The notes under the pieces are model-generated. The model was not told the origin of the DNA. It did not search any database and saw nothing but the letters and a program-made list of their open reading frames with translations. A stretch of 33,264 nucleotides of DNA from an uncultured Rhodospirillales bacterium (GTDB taxonomy: Bacteria > Pseudomonadota > Alphaproteobacteria > Acetobacterales > Acetobacteraceae): NCBI GenBank assembly GCA_903843125.1, contig CAIMOR010000196.1, forward strand, positions 1 through 33,264, written 5' to 3'. The translations under genes and the position numbers were made by a program. Below are positions 25,218-32,743 of the stretch, piece by piece. Position 1 is the stretch's first letter. Each line of letters begins with the position of its first letter.

Positions 25218-26078
25218 ATGAAACTCGGTCGACTAGGGGTATGGTATTCCACCGACAAGCTGGACGCAGCCGGGTTGCGCGCGCTGCTGCAGACCACGGA
25301 AGGGCTTGGCTACGGCGCCTTCTGGTACCCGGAAGCGCGCGGCTATGAGAGCCTGTCGCTGGCCAGCTTCCTGCTCGGCAACAGCAGCCGGCTTGTGGTC
25401 GGCAGCAGCATCGCCAACATCTACGCGCGGGACGCCTTCACCGCGCGGCGGGGCATGCTCTCGTTGAATGCGCTGCATGGCGACCGCTTCGTGCTGGGCC
25501 TCGGCGTCAGCCACAAGCCGATGGTGGAAGGGCTGCGCGGGCACCGCTACGAGAAGCCGATCCCGGCGATGCGGGGATACCTGGACGCCATGCAGCAGAA
25601 CGAGCCCGGCAGCGCCGATTGGCCGGTGGTGCTGGCGGCGCTGGGCCCGCTCATGCTGAAGCTGGCGGCGGCGCGGACCAGGGGCGCGGTGCCGTACAAC
25701 GTGACCCCTGCGCATACCGCCGAAGCCGCGGCGGCGCTGGGACCGGACAGGTGGCTGGCGGTGGAGCAGAAGGTCTGCCTGGAGCCGGACCTGGCCAAGG
25801 CGCGCGAGCTGGGCCGCAGGGAAATGGCGCGCTACATGCCCATGCCGAACTATGCGAACAACTGGCTGCGCCTGGGCTTCACCGCCGATGACCTGGCCAA
25901 TGGCGGCAGCGACCGCTTCATCGACGCCATGGTGCTGAATGGCGGCGTCGAGAACGTCAAGCGCGGCCTGCAGGCGCATTTCGCCGCGGGCGCCACCCAT
26001 GTGGCGATCCAGCCGGTGCATGCGGAGGGCGACGTCGCCGCGCGCGACGCCACCCTCAAGGCGCTGGCCGATACCTAG
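25218..26078 (+). CDS. LLM-class oxidoreductase, probable F420-dependent (MSMEG_4141-like)
   Basis: 286 residues of the luciferase-like TIM-barrel superfamily. The pattern LGRLGVWYSTDKL at the start, YGAFWYPEARGYESL, VGSSIANIYARDAFTARRG, RFVLGLGVSHKPMVEGLRGH, LAALGPLMLKLAAARTRGAV-PYNVTP and PNYANNWLRLGFT is that of the subfamily named after mycobacterial MSMEG_4141, predicted from phylogenetic profiling to use F420. The substrate is unknown. TGGAG (25205-25209) lies 8 bases before the ATG at 25218; an in-frame TTG at 25200 is a less likely start. Its stop codon overlaps the stop of the convergent LLM gene. Presence beside F420 synthesis genes supports the cofactor call. Confidence 0.85.
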   Translation: MKLGRLGVWYSTDKLDAAGLRALLQTTEGLGYGAFWYPEARGYESLSLASFLLGNSSRLVVGSSIANIYARDAFTARRGMLSLNALHGDRFVLGLGVSHKPMVEGLRGHRYEKPIPAMRGYLDAMQQNEPGSADWPVVLAALGPLMLKLAAARTRGAVPYNVTPAHTAEAAAALGPDRWLAVEQKVCLEPDLAKARELGRREMARYMPMPNYANNWLRLGFTADDLANGGSDRFIDAMVLNGGVENVKRGLQAHFAAGATHVAIQPVHAEGDVAARDATLKALADT

Positions 26079-26968
26079 ACGACGTCCGAGATCGCCGCCT
26101 TCCAGCGCTTCAGCAGCGCCTCGTGCGTCGCGCGGTCGGTGGCCGCGATGCGCTTGTGGCAGGCATTGCTGAAGGTGTTGTGCAGCACCAGGTGGGTGAC
26201 GCCGGCGCGCTTCCAGGCCAGCGCCTCCTGCTGCCATTCGCGCTCGCCGCCCTCGGCGCAGGACATCCAGACCTCCAGGCCCATCGCCGCGGGGTCGCGG
26301 CCGCCGGCCTCGGTCAGCCGCTTCAGCTCGTCGAACCGCGCCGTCACCTCGGCGCCCACCGGCAGCGCCAGCTGGATCCAGCCATCGCCCAGGCGGGCGG
26401 TTCGCTCCAGCGTTTCCTGTACATGGCCGCCGAACCAGACCGGAACCTTGCCGCCGGGCGGACGCGGGTTGATGCCGACATTCGGCAGGGTGTGCCACTG
26501 GCCCTGGTAGGTCACGAACTCCTCGGCCCAGAGCCGCTGCATCACCTCCACCTGCTCGACGCTGCGCTTGCCGCGGTTGCGGAAGTTCTCGCCCAGGCCG
26601 ATGAACTCCGGCTCGTTCCAGCCGACGCCGACGCCGAGCCGGAAGCGGCCCTCGCACAGCACGGCCAGGCAAGCAGCCTGCTTGGCCACCAGCACGGTCT
26701 GGCGTTGCGGCAGGATCAGCACCTGGGTGGAAAAGCTCATCCTGGGCGCGATGCCGGCGAGGAAGCCGAACAGCACGAAGGGGTCGTGGTACAGGTTGCT
26801 CGCCTTCGGCCGGCCTTCGGCGCCAAGCGTCTCCGGGTTGGCTCCCAGCACGTGGTCGGGCATCATCAGGTCGTCGAAGCCGAGTTCAACCGCCATGGCG
26901 GTAACCTCGCGGACCGTTGCCGGGTCGCCACCGATGTCGCCGAATGGCGGTGCGTATCCCAGATGCAT
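26075..26968 (-). CDS. LLM-class oxidoreductase, probable F420-dependent (Rv2161c-like)
   Basis: 297 residues. The barrel begins MHLGYAPPFGDIGGDPATVR, then LGFDDLMMPDHVLG (with the DH pair used at the cofactor side), FSTQVLILPQRQTVLVAKQA, EGRFRLGVGVGWNEPEFIGL, NRGKRSVEQVEVMQRLWAEE and VPVWFGGHVQETLERTARLG. That set is typical of the Rv2161c-type F420-dependent subfamily. Substrate unknown. AAGGAGG lies 5 bases before the ATG at 26968. It is divergent from fgd across 77 bases, so the two may share a control region, and it is convergent with the MSMEG_4141-like gene with overlapping stops. Confidence 0.87.
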   Translation of the reverse strand: MHLGYAPPFGDIGGDPATVREVTAMAVELGFDDLMMPDHVLGANPETLGAEGRPKASNLYHDPFVLFGFLAGIAPRMSFSTQVLILPQRQTVLVAKQAACLAVLCEGRFRLGVGVGWNEPEFIGLGENFRNRGKRSVEQVEVMQRLWAEEFVTYQGQWHTLPNVGINPRPPGGKVPVWFGGHVQETLERTARLGDGWIQLALPVGAEVTARFDELKRLTEAGGRDPAAMGLEVWMSCAEGGEREWQQEALAWKRAGVTHLVLHNTFSNACHKRIAATDRATHEALLKRWKAAISDVV

Positions 26969-26987
26969 CTGAACCTCCTTCGCTGGC

Positions 26988-27016
26988 TTGGTGCCGGCCT
27001 TGGCCCAGTCTATAGA
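26988..27016 (+). promoter_or_regulatory. Candidate sigma-70-type promoter for the fgd-cofEDC operon
   Basis: TTGGTG at 26988-26993 and TATAGA at 27011-27016 are separated by 17 bases. The start of transcription would fall near 27023, giving a leader of about 22 bases with GGGAGAGGG before the fgd ATG. The -35 element is weak (TTG then poor matches), so this is a candidate only. Confidence 0.4.
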
Positions 27017-27045
27017 TTCGCCGCGGCCATTGGGGAGAGGGCATC

Positions 27046-28050
27046 ATGCTGAAGCTGGGCTACAAGGCATCCGCCGAGCAATTCGCGCCCAGCAAGCTGC
27101 TGGGCTTCGGTATCCTGGCCGAACAGGTCGGGTTCGACAGCTGCTTCATCAGCGACCACTTCCAGCCGTGGAAGCACACCGACGGCCATGCGCCGTATTC
27201 GCTGGCCTGGCTCGGCGCGCTGGGCGCCCGGACCGACCGGCTGGTGATGGGCACGAGCGTGCTGACGCCGACCTTCCGCTACCACCCATCGATCGTGGCG
27301 CAGGCCTTCGGCACGCTGGGCGCGATGTTCCCCGGCCGCGTCATCCTCGGCATCGGCACCGGCGAGGGGCTGAACGAGGTGCCCAGCACCGGCCAGCCAT
27401 GGCCCGAGTTCAAGGAACGCTTCGCCCGCATGCGCGAGGCGGTGCAGCTGATGCGCAAGCTGTGGACCGAGGATCGCGTGAGCTTCGAGGGCCAGTACTA
27501 CAAGACCGAGAACGCCACGATCTACGACAAGCCCGACCAGCCGGTGCCGATCTGGGTTGCCGCCGCCGGGGCGCTGGTGGCGAAGTATGCGGGGCGCGGC
27601 GGCGACGGCTTCATCTGCACCAGCGGCAAGAAGCGTGAACTGTACGAGGAGACCCTGCTGCCGAACCTGAAGGCCGGGTTGGAAGCCGCCGGCACGCCGA
27701 AGCCGAACTACGAGAACATGATCGAGGTGAAGGTCAGCTTCGATACCGACCGCGACCGCGCGCTGCAGGACACCCGCCACTGGGCGGCGCTGGCGCTGAC
27801 GCCGGAGGAGAAGATGTCGGTGGAAGACCCCGTGGCGATGGAGAAGCTGGCCGACCAACTGCCGCTGGAACGCACCGCCAGCCGCTGGATCGTCAGCAAC
27901 GACCCCGAGGAGATGGTGGAGAAGATCGGCTACTATCACGGCCTTGGCTTCAACCACCTGGTGTTCCATGCCCCGGGGCCGGACCAGGAGCGCTTCCTGC
28001 GGCTGTACGGGGAGCAGGTGCTGCCGAGGCTGCGCCGGCGCTTCGCTTGA
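27046..28050 (+). CDS. fgd: F420-dependent glucose-6-phosphate dehydrogenase
   Basis: 334 residues, very similar to mycobacterial Fgd1 as I remember it: LKLGYKASAEQFAP at the start, SDHFQPWKH, HAPYSLAWLGALGARTDRL, GTSVLTPTFRYHP, LGIGTGEGLNE, AKYAGRGGDGFICTSGK and FNHLVFHAPGPDQERFL. The Fgd1 residues His40, Trp44 and Glu109 correspond to His38, Trp42 and Glu107, and the phosphate-binding Lys198, Lys259 and Arg283 to Lys195, Lys256 and Arg280. Fgd1 His260 appears to be Met257 here. The enzyme oxidises glucose 6-phosphate to 6-phosphogluconolactone and reduces F420 in the cytoplasm. GGGAGAGGG precedes the ATG. It is the first gene of the fgd-cofE-cofD-cofC run, with stop overlapping the cofE start. 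Confidence 0.92.
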   Translation: MLKLGYKASAEQFAPSKLLGFGILAEQVGFDSCFISDHFQPWKHTDGHAPYSLAWLGALGARTDRLVMGTSVLTPTFRYHPSIVAQAFGTLGAMFPGRVILGIGTGEGLNEVPSTGQPWPEFKERFARMREAVQLMRKLWTEDRVSFEGQYYKTENATIYDKPDQPVPIWVAAAGALVAKYAGRGGDGFICTSGKKRELYEETLLPNLKAGLEAAGTPKPNYENMIEVKVSFDTDRDRALQDTRHWAALALTPEEKMSVEDPVAMEKLADQLPLERTASRWIVSNDPEEMVEKIGYYHGLGFNHLVFHAPGPDQERFLRLYGEQVLPRLRRRFA

Positions 28051-28778
28051 GGCCGTTGCAACTCATCGCGCTGCCCGGCCTGCCGATGGTGCAGGCGGGC
28101 GACGACTTGGCCGCGCTGATCCTGGCTACCGGCATCACGCCACGCCCGGACGACGTGCTGGTGCTGGCGCAGAAGATCGTCAGCAAGGCCGAGGGGCGCG
28201 AAGTGCGGTTGCTTGACGTGACGCCCGGCCCGCGTGCCGAGGAACTGGCGCGCGAGACCGGCAAGGACGCCCGCATCGTCGAGTTGATCCTGCAGGAAAG
28301 CGTGCGCGTGGTGCGGGCGCGGCCGAACCTGATCATCACGCAGCATCGGCTGGGCCATACCATGGCCAATGCCGGGATCGACCAGTCGAACGTCATGCAG
28401 GATGGCGACGAGCGCGCGCTGCTGCTGCCGCTCGACCCCGATGCCAGCGCCGCCGCGCTGAGCGCACGGCTCGGTTGCCCTATCGTCATCAGCGACAGTT
28501 TCGGGCGCGCCTGGCGGCGCGGTACCGTTGGTGTCGCCATCGGCTGTGCCGGGCTGCCGGCGCTGGTTGATCTGCGCGGCAAGCCCGACCTGTTCGGCCG
28601 TGAACTGCACGTGACGCTGACGGGCTTCGCCGATGAGATAGCCGCCGCGGCTGGCCTGCTGATGGGCCAGGCCGCGGAGGGGATGCCTGCGGTGCTGCTG
28701 CGCGGCCTGCGCTGGTCCGCGCCTGCCTGCCCGGCGACCGAACTGGTGCGGCCGGCGCAGGAAGACCTGTTCCGGTGA
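28047..28778 (+). CDS. cofE: Coenzyme F420-0:L-glutamate ligase (single-domain CofE)
   Basis: 243 residues. CofE signatures: LPGLPMVQAGDDLAALIL at the start, VLVLAQKIVSKAEGREVRL, VRARPNLIITQHRLGHTMAN, AGIDQSNV, VISDSFGRAWRRGTVGVAIG and LRGKPDLFGRELHVTLTGFA. It adds glutamates to F420-0 using GTP. The chain ends after the CofE domain, unlike actinobacterial FbiB (about 450 residues), which carries an extra FMN-reductase domain. The TTG at 28047 overlapping the fgd stop (TTGA) is the likely start, since the first ATG (28086) would remove the conserved N-terminus; a second TTG at 28056 is possible. No ribosome binding site is seen, so coupling to fgd is likely. Confidence 0.9.
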   Translation: MRPLQLIALPGLPMVQAGDDLAALILATGITPRPDDVLVLAQKIVSKAEGREVRLLDVTPGPRAEELARETGKDARIVELILQESVRVVRARPNLIITQHRLGHTMANAGIDQSNVMQDGDERALLLPLDPDASAAALSARLGCPIVISDSFGRAWRRGTVGVAIGCAGLPALVDLRGKPDLFGRELHVTLTGFADEIAAAAGLLMGQAAEGMPAVLLRGLRWSAPACPATELVRPAQEDLFR

Positions 28779-29689
28779 GCCGGATCATCGCGCTCTCGGG
28801 CGGCATCGGCGGGGCAAAGCTGGCGCTGGGCCTGGCCAGCCTGCTGCCGCCGGAGGAGTTGCTGATCGTCGCCAATACCGGCGACGACTTCGAGCATCTC
28901 GGCCTCAGCATATCCCCCGACATCGATACGCTGACCTACACCCTGGCCGGACTGGACAACCCCAGCCTGGGCTGGGGCCGGCGCGACGAGACCTGGTCGT
29001 TCATGGAGACGCTGGCGGCGCTGGGCGGCGAGACCTGGTTCCGCCTGGGGGACCGCGACCTGGCGCTGCATGTCGAGCGCACGCAGCGGCTGCGCGCCGG
29101 GGAGACGCTGACCGCGGTGACGCAGCGCATCGCGGCGCGGCTCGGCATTCGTGCCACGCTGCTGCCGATGAGCGACGACGCGGTGCGCACCCGCATCCGC
29201 ACGCCGGAGGGCTGGCTCGACTTCCAGCACTGGTTCGTGCGCGAACAGTGCCGGCCGGTGGTGCTTGACGTGGCGTTCGACGGTGCCGCGGGGGCGCGCG
29301 CCAACCCGGCGCTGCTGGCCGCGCTGCGGGCACAGCCGAGGGCCATCGTGATCTGTCCGAGCAACCCGCTGATTTCGGTGGAGCCGATCCTGGCACTGCC
29401 GGGGGTGCGTGACGCCATCCTGGGCTGCGGTGCGCCGGTGCTGGCGGTGTCTCCCATCATCGGCGGCCAGGCGGTGAAGGGCCCCACCGCGACGATGCTG
29501 CGGGAGTTGGGCACCGCGCCCAGCGCCGCTGCCGTTGCGCAGCGCTACGGGGCACTGCTGACGCACTACGTCATGGAGTCGGCCGAGGACGCCGCCGGCA
29601 TTGCGCCCAAGGTCATCCGCGCGCCGACGCTGATGCGGACGCTGAAGGACAAGATAGCCTTGGCGCGTACCGTGCTGGCCGCGCTGTGA
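28775..29689 (+). CDS. cofD: 2-phospho-L-lactate transferase (CofD/FbiA)
   Basis: 304 residues. Hallmarks are the N-terminal SGGIGGAKLALGLASLL, VANTGDDFEHLGLSISPDID, YTLAGLDNPSLGWGRRDETW, LGDRDLALHVERTQRL, PMSDDAVRTRI, ICPSNPLISVEPILALPGV and PIIGGQAVKGPTA. CofD joins the deazaflavin Fo to a guanylyl-activated three-carbon acid and gives F420-0 or its dehydro form. The GTG start at 28775 overlaps the cofE stop (GTGA), and the cofC start overlaps its own stop in the same way. Confidence 0.94.
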   Translation: MSRIIALSGGIGGAKLALGLASLLPPEELLIVANTGDDFEHLGLSISPDIDTLTYTLAGLDNPSLGWGRRDETWSFMETLAALGGETWFRLGDRDLALHVERTQRLRAGETLTAVTQRIAARLGIRATLLPMSDDAVRTRIRTPEGWLDFQHWFVREQCRPVVLDVAFDGAAGARANPALLAALRAQPRAIVICPSNPLISVEPILALPGVRDAILGCGAPVLAVSPIIGGQAVKGPTATMLRELGTAPSAAAVAQRYGALLTHYVMESAEDAAGIAPKVIRAPTLMRTLKDKIALARTVLAAL

Positions 29690-30324
29690 TCTGGGCGGTG
29701 GTGCCGGTCAAGGAACTGGATGGCGCGAAGCAGCGGCTGATCCCGGCCCTGGCGCCGGCGCAGCGGCTTGAACTGGCGCAGCTGATGCTGGGCGAGGTGC
29801 TGGAGGCGTTGGCCGCGACGCCCGGCTTGGCCGGCGTAATGCTGGTGACCCGGGATGCCTTCGCAACCGGGCTCGCCACGCGGCTTGGCTTCCGCGTGAC
29901 CACGCAGGGGGCACGGGAAGGCCATACCGGCGCGGTGAATGCCGGGCGTGCGCTGCTGGCGGCCGAGGCGGGCATTCTGACGATGCCCGGCGACATCCCC
30001 GCCGTGACGCCGGCTGAAATTGCGGCACTGCTGGCGGCGCACCGGGCGGCGCCGAGTTTCACCATTGCGCCGGCGCATGACGAACAGGGCAGCAATGCCG
30101 TGCTGCTGTCGCCGCCGAATGCGGTGCCGCTGCGCTTCGGCGACAACAGCTACTTTCCGCACCTCGCCGCCGCGCGCGCCGCGGGGATCGAGCCGACGAT
30201 CGTGCCGCTGCCGGGCATCGCCATGGATATCGACACGCCCGCCGACCTCGCGCTGTTCATGGCGCGGCCGGAAGCGCGGGGTACCCGCACCTTCGCCTGG
30301 CTACGCGGGCACGGGCTAGGCTAG
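29686..30324 (+). CDS. cofC: 2-phospho-L-lactate (or PEP) guanylyltransferase CofC/FbiD
   Basis: 212 residues of the nucleotidyltransferase fold: WAVVPVKELDGAKQRLIPAL at the start, LTMPGDIPAVTPAEIAALL with the metal-binding Asp, APAHDEQGSNAVLLSPPNAV, FGDNSYFPHLAAARAAGIEP and GIAMDIDTPADLALF. It activates a phospho-acid (2-phospholactate, phosphoenolpyruvate or 3-phosphoglycerate, depending on the organism) with GTP for CofD. The GTG start at 29686 overlaps the cofD stop. The gene's last 9 bases overlap the end of the convergent fbiC. Which substrate is used cannot be read from the sequence by eye. Confidence 0.92.
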   Translation: MIWAVVPVKELDGAKQRLIPALAPAQRLELAQLMLGEVLEALAATPGLAGVMLVTRDAFATGLATRLGFRVTTQGAREGHTGAVNAGRALLAAEAGILTMPGDIPAVTPAEIAALLAAHRAAPSFTIAPAHDEQGSNAVLLSPPNAVPLRFGDNSYFPHLAAARAAGIEPTIVPLPGIAMDIDTPADLALFMARPEARGTRTFAWLRGHGLG

Positions 30325-32661
30325 CTCCCGCTTGCGTGGCGCGGTCTGCACCACGGGCGCCAGCTCCCGCGCGTTGAAGCTGGCAACGCGGCGTTCCTGC
30401 GAAGGCTCGCCGTAGAGCGTTTCGCGCTGGCGCGGCGTGCGGCCGATCCCGGCGATCAGCGTCTCCATTGCCTCGGGGGGGAATTCCTGGCCGTGCTGCG
30501 TGCCGGCAGCGCGGCTGATGCTCTCGTTCATCAGCGTGCCGCCGAGGTCGTTGGCGCCGCTCTGCAGCGCCAGCGCGGCGCCGGCCGGCCCCATCTTCAC
30601 CCAGCTGGTCTGGATGTTGGTGATGTGCGGATGCAGCACCAGCCGCGCGACGCTGTGCATCAGCACCGCCTCGCGGAAGGTCGGGCCGCGGCGTGCCAGG
30701 CCGCGCAGGTACATCGGCGCTTCCATGTGCACGAAGGGCAGCGGGACGAATTCGGTGAAGCCACCGGTCTCCACCTGCAGGTCGCGCAGCACCAGCAGGT
30801 GCCGCGCCCAGTTCAGCGGGCCTTCCACATGGCCGTACATGATGGTGCTGGTGGTGCGCAGCCCCAGGGCGTGGGCCGCGCGCGCCACGGCGACCCATTC
30901 GGCGGTGTTGACCTTGTCCGGGCAGATGATCGCGCGGATATCGTCGTCCAGGATCTCGGCCGCCGTGCCGGGCAGGGTGCCAAGACCGGCCTCCTTCAGC
31001 CGCGCCAGGAACTCGCTGAGCGACAGGCCCAGCGTGGCCGCGCCCTGCGTCACTTCCAGCGGCGAGAAGGCGTGGATGTGCATGCCCGGCACCGCCGCCT
31101 TGATGGCGCGGCAGATGCCTTCATACGTCGCGCCGGTATAGTCCGGGTGGATGCCGCCTTGCAGGCATACCTCGGTGGCGCCGCGGTCCCAGGCTTCCAC
31201 CGCGCGACGCACGATCTCGGCGTGGTCCAGGTCGTAGGCGGCGCCGCGCAGGTGCTCGTGCGTCTTGCCCTTGGAGAAGGCGCAGAAGGTGCACCGATAG
31301 GTGCAGATGTTGGTGTAGTTGATGTTGCGGTTCACCACGTAGCGCACCACCTCGCCGCTGACCGCCTGGCGCAGCGCATCGGCGGCGGCGGTGACATGGG
31401 CGTAGTCGGCGTCGCGCGCGGCGAACAGCGTGGTGATCTCGTCGTTGTCCAGGCGCTCGCCGCCGGCGGCGCGATCCACCAGGCGCACCAGCCGCGCATC
31501 GGGCGCTGCCAGCCGAGCCATCGGCAGGGCAGGGGGCGTCACCTCGCCGGGGGACCAGTCGTCGCCACGGGCGAAGCCGGCGGCGTCGCTGGCCTGCATC
31601 ACCCGGGTCAGCACCGCCGGCGCCTGCCAACTGGCATCGGTGAACCCCGGATACACCGGCAGCCGCTGCACCAGAACCTTGCCGGCTTCCGCCGTGCGCT
31701 GAGCCAGCTCCTCCAGATGCGGCCAGGGCGCTTCCGGGTTCACGTGGTCGGGCGTGACCGGCGAGACGCCGCCCCAATCGTTCAGCCCGGCCGCGACAAG
31801 GCGCTGGTAGACGCCGGGCGAAAGGTTCGGCGGCGCCTGGATGTTCATCGCGCCGCCCAGCACCACGCGGGCGGCGGCGATGGTCCAGAGCAACTCCTCT
31901 AGCCCGGGTTCGTCGGCATCGGCGCGCCTGGTCTTCGGCTTGGCGCGGAAGTTCTGGATGATCACTTCCTGGATGTGGCCGTACTGCGCGTGCAGGTCGC
32001 GGATGGCTTCAAACGCCGCCAGGGTTTCCGCCCGCGTCTCGCCGATGCCGATCAGGATGCCGGTGGTGAAGGGCACGCGCAGTTCGCCGGCCAGGCGCAG
32101 CGTTTCCAGGCGTACCGCGGGGTGCTTGTCGGGGCTGCCGTGGTGCACCTGGCCTGGTTCGCACAGGCGTTCGCTGGTGGTTTCCAGCATGATCCCTTGG
32201 CTGGCGGTGACGTTGCGCAGGGCGGCAATCTCGTCCCGCGTCATCACGCCGGGGTTGGCGTGCGGCAGCAGCGAGGTTTCCTTGAGCACCAGCGCGCACA
32301 TCGCCACCAGGTAGTCGATGGTGGTGGCATGGCCCAGCGCCGCCAGAGCCTCGCGCGCCGCCGCGTAGCGCAGCTCCGGCTTGTCGCCCAGGGTGAACAG
32401 CGCCTCGGTGCAGCCGGCGGCCTCGCCGGCGCGGGCGATGGCCAGCACCTCCTCGGGCGACAGGAACGCCGGCACGCCGGCGCGCGGCGTTTCGGCGAAG
32501 GTGCAGTAGTGGCACACGTCGCGGCACAGCTTGGTCAGGGGAATGAACACCTTGCGCGAGTAGCTCACCACCCGCCCATGCGCCGCATCCCGGAGCGCCG
32601 CCGCCTCGGCCATCAAGGCCGGCAACGGTGCGTCGTGCAAGTTTTCCAACCCGAATTCCAC
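30316..32661 (-). CDS. fbiC: Fo (7,8-didemethyl-8-hydroxy-5-deazariboflavin) synthase, CofG-CofH fusion
   Basis: 781 residues if started at the GTG at 32661. Two radical-SAM halves: the CofG half has Cys46, Cys50, Cys53 (LCRDVCHYCTF) after YSRKVFIPLTK, and the CofH half has Cys453, Cys457, Cys460 (ICTYRCTFCAFSKGKTHEH) after YVVNRNINYTN. Other segments include TTGILIGIGETRAETL, NFRAKPKT, IHPDYTGATYEGICRA, GTAAEILDDDIRAIICPDK and SWVKMGPAGAALALQSGAND. It makes the deazaflavin chromophore from tyrosine and the flavin precursor. GGAGAG lies 5 bases before that GTG; an ATG at 32700 is an alternative. The N-terminal lead is short compared with mycobacterial FbiC (about 856 residues). It converges on cofC. 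Confidence 0.93.
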   Translation of the reverse strand: MEFGLENLHDAPLPALMAEAAALRDAAHGRVVSYSRKVFIPLTKLCRDVCHYCTFAETPRAGVPAFLSPEEVLAIARAGEAAGCTEALFTLGDKPELRYAAAREALAALGHATTIDYLVAMCALVLKETSLLPHANPGVMTRDEIAALRNVTASQGIMLETTSERLCEPGQVHHGSPDKHPAVRLETLRLAGELRVPFTTGILIGIGETRAETLAAFEAIRDLHAQYGHIQEVIIQNFRAKPKTRRADADEPGLEELLWTIAAARVVLGGAMNIQAPPNLSPGVYQRLVAAGLNDWGGVSPVTPDHVNPEAPWPHLEELAQRTAEAGKVLVQRLPVYPGFTDASWQAPAVLTRVMQASDAAGFARGDDWSPGEVTPPALPMARLAAPDARLVRLVDRAAGGERLDNDEITTLFAARDADYAHVTAAADALRQAVSGEVVRYVVNRNINYTNICTYRCTFCAFSKGKTHEHLRGAAYDLDHAEIVRRAVEAWDRGATEVCLQGGIHPDYTGATYEGICRAIKAAVPGMHIHAFSPLEVTQGAATLGLSLSEFLARLKEAGLGTLPGTAAEILDDDIRAIICPDKVNTAEWVAVARAAHALGLRTTSTIMYGHVEGPLNWARHLLVLRDLQVETGGFTEFVPLPFVHMEAPMYLRGLARRGPTFREAVLMHSVARLVLHPHITNIQTSWVKMGPAGAALALQSGANDLGGTLMNESISRAAGTQHGQEFPPEAMETLIAGIGRTPRQRETLYGEPSQERRVASFNARELAPVVQTAPRKRELA

Positions 32662-32743
32662 CCATGCTCTCCGCTTGCCGGGAAGCCGCTTCGCCCGCAT
32701 CCTGCGGCCAGCGACGCCGCAGCGCAACGGGAGGCTCCAGGCC

